Shown piece after piece: positions 56,101-64,000 of a DNA stretch of 64,000 nt. Positions within the stretch are counted from its first letter, which is position 1; every line of letters starts with the position of its first letter. Made by a program: the position numbers and the translations under genes. This DNA is from Dysidea avara (taxonomy: Eukaryota > Porifera > Demospongiae > Dictyoceratida > Dysideidae), in the NCBI RefSeq assembly GCF_963678975.1, contig NC_089279.1, forward strand, positions 33,728,797 to 33,792,796. Reading direction: 5' to 3'. Below the pieces are notes generated by a model. The model was not told where the DNA came from, searched no databases, and worked only from the letters and a program-made list of their open reading frames with translations.

Positions 56101-58901
56101 ATATCCTCATAGTGTGCTTATAATATACAACTAAATTTGTAGGCAGAATTTATGCCAGTAACATTTCTCAACACTGATTGTAAGAAACAGCGAATGGTGG
56201 TAGTACATCTGTGTGCTGTGAAGAAATAATCACAGAAAAGAGAACATGGTAAGTTAGTGATAAAGGAATTCAGGACAGTCAATATCACGTTATGATCTAG
56301 AAGTGTGGTCAAAAGGAAAGAAATAAGTTAGTAATATCAAGGATGAGGTATTAAGTAAATGATTAGTTGGCAAGTATCATAGCATAATATTTGTAAAGGC
56401 GACAAATCACTGCCACTATTCCGTGAATGACACTGACATTTAAGCTTTAACGGATGCTTTGTATTACAACTCATCCGCCTTCATAAGAGTGTGATGACAC
56501 TGGAGTCTAAGAATGTAGCTACCACACTAGTAGGTCATGTTACACTACTCTATATGGAGGAATAGTGCATATCCTACAAGTACTCCTCTAGTGGTTACCC
56601 ACCTCATGCCTGTAGTGCCAGTAGCTCCTACTTGTTAACTGTACATACATGATCACTGTATGTGAAGCAGTAGAAATTTGATCACATGGTATACTAAACT
56701 GCATACAGCTGGTCATGATATCAGCTGTGTGCTATACTCTACACCTAGTACATGAATTTAATTACATCAACAATGCTTAACATTAGTAGCAAAGTTGAAT
56801 GATAAGAGTGGAAGGGAGGTAAGTTACATTGAACCTATTTCAAATACATGCCTGTATCATATAGAGTTCATTTTATAGTTGGCCAAAGTGCAAGACTGCA
56901 CACATGCTTAGGATATAATAGGAGGTATATAGAAGTCACAAGATTTCCAGCCTAGAAGAATATCATGCAGTAGCTGATATACTATAGAGGTACAAAAATT
57001 GTCATCGTTTGGTATAATATTAATAGTTTGCCAATAAAATCAATTCAGGTGGGAAAGGGGATTATAAACAAAATAGTTGAACTAAATTTCTCAATTAGCT
57101 CAGAAATTGATAATGATCTTAGTTTGTTCTAAAAGAATGTACTGGCTGTGTTTATATAACCATGACAACAATGATACAAAAAACACATTTAATAATGAGA
57201 TGTATGCAGTAAGGAATTCGAAATTGACATGGCAGAGGTGAGAAACACTTATATATAATACCAAGAATAAAGATCTGCTAGAAATTTAATGACAATTTTA
57301 AATTTGTCACAAACTTTTTGGTAGAACTGAAAACGGGTCACCTTGCTCAGTAATTGTTGCACACTAGGCAATATTAAGTACTTTAGTTGGAATATCTTAC
57401 ACATGGAAATTGCAATTGTCCAATGAGTAGTATCCATTTGTGTACTACCAATCCATCTTGGTACTGCATAGAAGCAGCATGAAGGAGACAGCTCACCATT
57501 ATGGCTGAAGTGTCTCATTGGACAGGAAATTAAAGTAACTTTAACTTCTAATGTTAAAGTATGAATAAATTTAACATGAAAACTATCTTATTGTAATATT
57601 TGCTGCACCTACTATAGATAATACACCCTATACGTATAGAGTAACCATATGTATGGCTGCACATACTCAATTGATCTGATCAATATTATTGCGAACGTAA
57701 TGTGCTGACAATGTCTGACAGCAATAGCCAAAAGCTACAGGTTACCCACATTATGGTATGCATACTCGTTGAGCTGAATCCTCAAAAAGATTTAATAACT
57801 CATGAATGCAATTACACACAACCTTGAAATTTGGCTCATTTGTAGTGCTGCTTGACCCACTAAAAGGATTTCAAAATCTTTTTGTTGAAACGTCAGACAT
57901 AATATTTACGACCAATCAAAATTTTCACCATACATTTCTTTTGGGGAAGCCATAAAAGTACGGTGTCCATCACAGTCCTTCCCCAAAGTTGTAATGGAGT
58001 CAAACTGTACATGTCTGTTGTTGACACTTTTGCTGTCACCACTAATTATCTGAAGGCCTGAAATGTTAACTCTCCTGAGAATAAATCCACTTTTAATTTT
58101 TACCTTTTTTTCATGATCCAGTTCATCTAGTACATACTATAAAAGTTTTACTGGAGGTGAGCTAATATCACTGTGAAACTTCTAGTTACCTTATATGTAT
58201 ATGAGAAAACCATTTATGCAACCGAAAAGAGTGTATGATTGCTGAACATTTCACTTTCAAGTACATATAATTATTATACCTGTTCACTAATCCAGCTGTT
58301 AATGCCATGCAATGCCATACTATGGTATTAGATGCATGCCAATAAGAGTATTAATTGCAATCAATGTTTCTCAATTCTCATTGTCACAGTATATTCACAC
58401 CATCACTTTTGTCATTTTAGACAATCTGGTGTCTTTAATAATTCTTATCCACCAAATTTGAAGGAAACAGATCTGGAGAAAGTATGTGTCATTGTGCACA
58501 CAACATTATGTCTTGTGACACATGTAGTACTATAAATAATTGAGTAATGTGACTATATACAAACATTATCCACACTCTTAAATATTAACTACGTCAATAT
58601 ATTGCATTCATTCACTGTTTTAAGCCTGCAATGTGAATTGTACCAACAGCATTAAGGAACTTGAGAAAAAAATTAATCCAATTGGCAAATATATGATAGA
58701 CATCCAATACAATTTAATATAGATGTATAGGCTATTATGTATGGTTGAGTGTCTACTGAAATTTATAGCATTCTGTGCATATTAACTTCCAATTGTTAAC
58801 AAAATTAATTTATTTTGCTGGTGCAATTTTTTTGCTGCCAAGCACAAAACTTGAATGATATCTATACGATGCATAATTAGATTTTAATTTATACATAATT
58901 T

Positions 58902-59149
58902 GTGACCGGATTTGCGAAAAGGTACCTTTTCCACACATTTGACATACCAGCAAACAAATGTCATAACTGTTGACTCCTTGCACTGATTGACTTTCTGTTT
59001 GTATCGAAATGTAACCAACTAATGTAGGCATATTCATGGAACATTGCAGTCACATGCTTGCAATGATACAAACGTTACAACGTTTGGAAGTTGAAAAAAT
59101 GGGTCAAATTTTATGTGTGAAAAAGGTACCTTTTCGCAAATCCGGTCAC
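58902..59149. mobile_element. GTGACCGG MITE with ATTT target duplication
   Basis: Termini GTGACCGGATTTGCGAAAAG (58902) and CTTTTCGCAAATCCGGTCAC (to 59149), flanked by ATTT on each side. The left duplication unit has the empty site (ACACATATTTGTACC near 52940). 248 bp, non-coding. Confidence 0.85.
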
Positions 59150-59479
59150 ATTTGTATCTTTATAACTTGTTTACTTCTGTAATAAAATCTTCTTTGTTTA
59201 TACTTAGCTACTGTTGTGCATACATACCCTATAGTATCATAAGTGCTTTTCAGACTCTATACATGAGGTAGCCTAGGGGAACAAAATGTACAACGCGGTG
59301 CCCTAACTGTGCATATCTCATGATCATCTATCAAACTAATGAACAACTGATAATAAAATCAAAAACACACTTGTACAATTGAACAATGGTGTACAATGGC
59401 AATACAACAATTAAAAATTCACTTCATGTATTTACTGGCCAGTGACCTGCACTAGCCTGTTCTACATCATTACATTTTC

Positions 59480-59485
59480 TTTAAT
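59480..59485 (-). terminator. Possible polyadenylation signal ATTAAA, ligand copy 2
   Basis: ATTAAA 37 bp after the stop, created by a small insertion (TTTAATAAAATC against TTTAAAAAATC in copy 1). Confidence 0.35.
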
Positions 59486-59521
59486 AAAATCAATTTAAAA
59501 ATCACAGTATGTTAGAAGAGG

Positions 59522-60327
59522 TCATACACAACCACATGAGGTAGCTCTAGCTGGAACATTTTTGTAGATGGTCTCATGAGTCAACTCATTGTAGAACACC
59601 ATTTGGATCAGCTCAAAATTAGTTGGTACACAACACCTCTTTGGTGCCCCTGCATGGCCTCTAGTCTGGTAGTAGTGGAGGGAAAGAATACTTGCATAAT
59701 CAGTTAATGATTCTACTGGTAGTCTTGGACAGTGACCCCCACACACTCCAACATCAAATGACTTGGGGATCATCAGATGGACATTACCTGCACTTACAGC
59801 AGTGTTGCTAACCTCCATATTTTGAAGATGACATGCCACATGTGATGTCTGAATAGAATTAGTGGTTTGACGCTTTTGTATCTTGTGCTTGATATCTGAT
59901 ATCTTTTTGTCTTTTAATACTTCACTCAAGAATTTGTTAGTGTTATCATGAGTGAACATAACTAACAAAGGCTCAGTGTTCAGAATATCTTCTTTTTCCC
60001 CAGAAGAGTAAACACCTTCACACGATAGCTGTTGCTCTCCTTTAGTCAGTGTAACTTTCAAACCATAGTTAACCCATCCTTGTTTCCAACTCTCAACTAT
60101 TGGAGTGACATCAAATGTTTTCCATCCTAGACTAGAGTCAGTGTGTTTGAAAGTGAGCTTTAGAGGTGAGTCAATGTTGTTGTTATGGAGTAAGTAATAA
60201 ATATTGACCTCATAGTAGTCTCTTGGCATTGAGATCTTCTGTAGTAGACGTAGTTCAGCATGAATTATTTCCTCTCCATCAATGCTGGCCTTGTCAATGT
60301 CGAATTTATAATATCCACAACCAATAT
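59522..60327 (-). CDS. TGF-beta superfamily ligand, copy 2, exon 2
   Basis: Same structure as copy 1: acceptor TTGTGCAG, 268 codons, cleavage QKR|Q and the full set of seven knot cysteines. Nine residues differ from copy 1 exon 2: P/L, Q/K, V/I, S/N, E/Q and K/N, plus V/M, L/I and L/S in finger 1. Seven of these lie between the cleavage site and the CGGHC motif. No stop or frameshift, so the gene looks functional. The AATAAA of copy 1 is lost; ATTAAA at 59480-59485 may replace it. Confidence 0.9.
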
Positions 60328-60426
60328 CTGCACAACAACAACAATAATATTAAGGCAGTTCCAAATAGGCAATAATATACTATATAAGATACTTGTGCAT
60401 GCCTTCAGTATATACAGCACACGTAC

Positions 60427-60742
60427 CCATTGCTTGATTCTCAAAGGATCTTATTGTGTTTGCTTTGGTCATCTTTTGGTCTTTCAGTGTATGAGCTGGT
60501 TCACTTGGAAAGTTAAAGTTGACAAATAGATCCTTCAAGTAGCTGGGTAGAGTTGCATTAGTTAGTTCATGTGCAAATTCATTCATCTCAAGATTGCTAT
60601 CAATGTTCTCTGAGTCTGAATTGGCTTCCCTTCTAGCCACCTTCACCGGTTGCTGCTCCACATGTCTGATGGGAACTGAGTGAACTGTAAAATGACTGAT
60701 AGTGAGTAGCAGTACAATGAGGCACACTGAGAACTTCATCAT
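60427..60742 (-). CDS. TGF-beta superfamily ligand, copy 2, exon 1
   Basis: 105 codons plus one base from ATG at 60742 to donor GTACGT, in the same phase as copy 1. Signal peptide and first propeptide part are identical to copy 1 except V/I, G/S, R/H and A/T between residues 47 and 61. The sequon becomes NAT preceded by T (LTNAT), still intact. Intron 99 bp. Overall the two precursors differ at 13 of 373 residues. Confidence 0.9.
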
Positions 60743-60815
60743 CTTGTTAACTCCTAAGGTCTTTGTTCTTTACCAAATCACCGGCTTCACTGATGTAGTG
60801 TCTACTGCTCAGCCA

Positions 60816-60823
60816 CTTTTATA
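60816..60823 (-). promoter_or_regulatory. TATA box of TGF-beta ligand copy 2
   Basis: TATAAAAG on the minus strand, 74 bp upstream of the ATG, in a 5' flank nearly identical to copy 1 for more than 400 bp. Confidence 0.7.
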
Positions 60824-61206
60824 CCTCTCTACTGTAACATTACCTTCCATTCCTTGTAACCCCATCCTTGGGAAGATCATTACTCCTCTTCCCTAATATG
60901 GTCTACTATAGTGTGGGCACCTTTAGCCAGTGAAATTGTTGGCATTTTGAAATTAATTAATTGATCAGAGTTGACATTTGGCCTACATATATGTATGTGT
61001 GCCATTATGTGGTCACTATACCCTTGTGTTAGTGGGTCACAATAGAAATACATATCTACAGTTTACAAGCAATTGATCACTTGTGCAAAATACGTTAAAG
61101 ATGTGAGTGCATTAATCTGGTTATTTGCTTGTTTTGAGTAAATGTGCAGCCTTTATACTGTTAAATTTACCTTTTATGATATGCATGCTGCACTTAAAAT
61201 ATTGAA

Positions 61207-62323
61207 CTTATTAATAATAATAATAATTATTATTATTATACTAAGGTGTCTTAATTTTCATGTTTGCTAAAAGTCTGCATTTTCTGAATGGATAATAATG
61301 ACATTATATTGCAATCAAAAGCAAAAATGTAATTGTAATTATTGTATTTTGGTAGCTATATAAAATATTGCTGTAATAAAATTAATGTCAATTGACTGTT
61401 CTATTAGATTACGTCATTCTAATCCTTAACATACTGTATAAACCCAGGGACTTACAATACAACACAGTTATTCTATTAAGCTATCAGTATGTTTGATACT
61501 TCAGAGTACAATTGGTTGACATCTACCCATGCCTTATGTATACCCTGTGTTGTGAACTGTGAAGCTTTTAAAAAACTCCTCACCCCATTAGTAGCAGCTA
61601 CATTTTAAGGTTGTACAGTACATGTTGTCCAACTCCATATACTTTTAGGCTATTAAATTTTACTAAAGAAACTATAGCAACATGTAGGGCTACAAAAGAA
61701 GCTATATACCTACTAGTTTCTAAAAATAACTGATCCACTTTATTAGAAGATGTATCATATTTAGTTTGAAGGTATCAAACTTCACCACTGTAGTACTGGA
61801 TTACTGGAGGGTTCAAGAAGATATAAGATGGAGGAGGTTAGTGTGTAGTTAAGGAGGAACAACTCCCCGTGAATCCTTTTAATATCCTGTATATTACATG
61901 AACATCCAAATTTATTCCATCTCTGATTACCCTTTGCTTGCCCTCTGTTTAGCATGGAGGATACCACCTGTTGATTAGTTAGATGAGTTTATCAAATCAA
62001 ATGTTAATAATTATTGTGATTGTTGTATGTGCTGCACAGATCTGTTAAAATGAATAAGTCACGGATCAATTACACATGTGTGTTTGTGTTCATGCATGCA
62101 TGCTCGTGTGTGTGTAAGTGTCTCTGTGTGTGTCTGTGTGTTGTGGGTGCATGTACGTGTGAATGTTGAATATTTACATGTTGATATATCAACAATTTAT
62201 TAACAAAGCTATGCAATGTGATCAGTGTTAATATACAATACATCTAACATTAACATAACCCACTGTAGTTTACTGTATAATCACAAGGGGATTAGAGGAA
62301 TGCTTTGGTTGTGTATGCTTGGG
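61207..62323. repeat. 1.1-kb insertion specific to the right duplication unit
   Basis: The left unit reads AATATTGAACC-AACCCCTTCATATC without it (about 55000). It begins with an (AAT)n/(ATT)n tract. Its first 750 bp (61230-61985) resemble 63295-64000 (TTGCATTTTCTGAATGGAT, CAACATGTAGGGC.ACAAAAG, TAGTTAAGGAGGAACAAC). The rest includes a GT-rich stretch (62076-62165). No gene. Confidence 0.6.
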
Positions 62324-62976
62324 AGCAACCCCTTCATATCTTACACCATTTAACAGTGGAAGGTCTTCTATGAATAAGATAAAGATCTTCTTAAAAATTA
62401 TTAATGAAACAGAGGGCTGAGGTGCATGGACAAGATTACTAAAGCTTACAACTAAACTGCGGATACTAATAGTTAACTACTCTAATAGAATATCTTATAG
62501 ACATTCATTGGAACGCTGCTAGTAAAAATGGGCTAATGTGTGAACCATGATGCAGTTAATTTGGTGTTATGTTACAAACTTGCAGTTGTAGTATGCTTTG
62601 TCTCACATGAATAACAAATGATACAAAATGTGCTTCAATTAGCACCTCTGGCTTCAACATGTACTCTCCACACTTATAATCACAATTGGCGATTACGGAC
62701 CCAATTTGGAGATGTAGGTTGTTCATGTGATCACCTCCACAATCTAATGTGTACATGTATTTAATAACCCCCATGCAGTAACCCAGTATGAGTGGTTCTT
62801 ACATAGCTACACCTCTATATAAGCCATTTGTGTAATTTGATAACTTTACAAGATCGTGCCCTAGTAAAATGAGGATATGGTTGGGTTGTGTTAACTTCCA
62901 GTGAATAGCATGAACATGTGTGGGCCTTTTGATCGCTACATGTTATTGTCATATAATGTAATAGCAAAATATATTT

Positions 62977-63205
62977 GTGACTGGGTCTGCAAAAATAAAG
63001 CACGCATGTAGGAACAACTACATGTTGTCACACAACAGGTCATATCACAGTACTGGAATAGAATATTTACCTTGTATTATGAAGCCAATTAATTGTTGAA
63101 TAAGGTCTCCAAAATTGTATGGCCATAGCATGATGACACATAGACTTATGTCATAAATAAGCTAATTTTATGTGCCCACATGCCGTTTTTCACAGACCCA
63201 GTCAC
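62977..63205. mobile_element. GTGACTGG MITE with ATTT target duplication
   Basis: Termini GTGACTGGGTCTGCAAAAA and TTTTTCACAGACCCAGTCAC, flanked by ATTT (62973-62976, 63206-63209). Same size and same ends as the 58902 element; interiors also share CATA.CA and GTC AT fragments only loosely. Confidence 0.75.
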
Positions 63206-63294
63206 ATTTTTATTATATTGATTACTGTAGTCTGAACGTGATTAAGTGTCTATGCATGTGTATGTATACAAAACCATTTCTTACCATGCAGTAG

Positions 63295-64000
63295 TTTCAG
63301 TTCCCATGTTAAAAATAGTTTGCATTTTCTGAATGGATATAAGTGACTTCAGAAAACTAAAAGATATAATTGTCCACAAGTAATTGTAATTTTTGCAGCT
63401 TTATAAAACTATTGCTCTTATAAAATGTCAACACAGTAACTGACCGTTCTATTATAGCATGTCTATTAGGCCAGGACTTACAATTGTATCATTATGTTTA
63501 ATAATATTTCTACTGTATGTACAAAATTGTGCCAGCACAATTGGCTAATATTATACCAATGACTTATGTATACCCTGCATTGCGAAACCTTTGGATGACT
63601 CTTCACCTCATCAGTAGCACTTAAATTTATACAGTACCTATTGTCAAACTCTAAATTTTTGACTGTTTAATTTTACAAAAGTGCTGAGGAAACTATAGCA
63701 ACATGTAGGGCCACAAAAGAAGCTACCAAGATTAGTTTCTAGATATAATTGATCCACTTTATAAGAAGCTGTATCATATTATTGTGAAGGTATCAGACTT
63801 CACCACTGTACTACTGGATTACAAAAGGATATCAAATGGAGGAGTTAGCATGTAGTTAAGGAGGAACAACCCCTGTGAATTCTTTTAATATCCTATATAT
63901 GCACTTCCAAATTTAGTTTGTCTCTGATTGCCATTGTACGCATGCCCTCTGATTAGCATGGGGGATACTACAGATTGACTATTTATCAAATCAAACATCA
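63295..64000. repeat. Dispersed repeat, partner of 61230-61985 (cut by window end)
   Basis: Ordered blocks shared with 61230-61985, including TTGCATTTTCTGAATGGATA, GACTTATGTATACCCTGCATTG-like, AAACTATAGCAACATGTAGG and GATTAGCATGGGGGATACTAC-like. Runs to the right edge. Confidence 0.6.

Larger units (their letters stand above)
56101..62872. repeat. Segmental duplication, right unit (with TGF-beta ligand copy 2)
   Basis: Tandem partner of 41459-55552, in direct orientation, about 0.5 kb after the left unit ends. Insertions found only here: a 248-bp MITE (58902-59149) and about 1.1 kb (61207-62323). The site of the 8-kb transposon is uninterrupted near 57580-57600. Confidence 0.85.

Overview
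The window reads as a metazoan, very probably demosponge, nuclear scaffold. Reasons: intron-containing genes with GT/AG junctions, a secreted NIDO+IPT protein, a Rab GTPase and two TGF-beta-type ligands, in AT-rich DNA crowded with foldback elements, MITEs, SINE and LINE fragments. A short motif resembling GAGATACTCTAATAGAGCAGTCAC recurs throughout; I associate it with Amphimedon-like sponge genomes from memory, so the species is an inference. No prokaryotic operon, CRISPR array or intact virus was seen.

Layout. 1-23018 (minus): 5' part of a secreted NIDO/IPT gene. Four exons (22821-23018, about 16839-17126, 11178-11487, 1423-1680) are separated by introns of 5-10 kb full of repeats, and the gene runs off the left edge. 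23179-40676 (plus): a two-exon Rab-family GTPase, head to head with the NIDO gene across a 160-bp promoter holding two CACGTG E-boxes; its 16.9-kb intron is almost all repeats. 41459-62872: a tandem segmental duplication. Each unit carries one 373-aa TGF-beta-superfamily ligand on the minus strand (coding 53307-54535 and 59522-60742; 13 amino-acid differences).

The most distinctive object is in the left unit. An 8.0-kb composite transposon (43234-51262) with about 21-bp terminal inverted repeats interrupts it, and the right unit still shows the uninterrupted site. It carries the remains of a P-element/THAP9-type transposase (44493-45258) and, converging from the other end, a second spliced gene of unknown function that starts 160 bp from the right terminus. 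Both genes are broken, and the element has collected two LINE fragments, a SINE, a foldback element and a minisatellite-bearing element.

Other mobile DNA includes a family with a conserved 3'-terminal hairpin and sometimes a 31-bp minisatellite (Helentron-like is one reading), a Mutator-like foldback element with a 9-bp target duplication, hAT-like, pogo-like and several unnamed MITEs with target duplications, a dead Ty3/gypsy copy, and a perfect 114-bp palindrome. The host genes appear independent in function: extracellular matrix or adhesion (NIDO), membrane traffic (Rab) and secreted signalling (TGF-beta pair).
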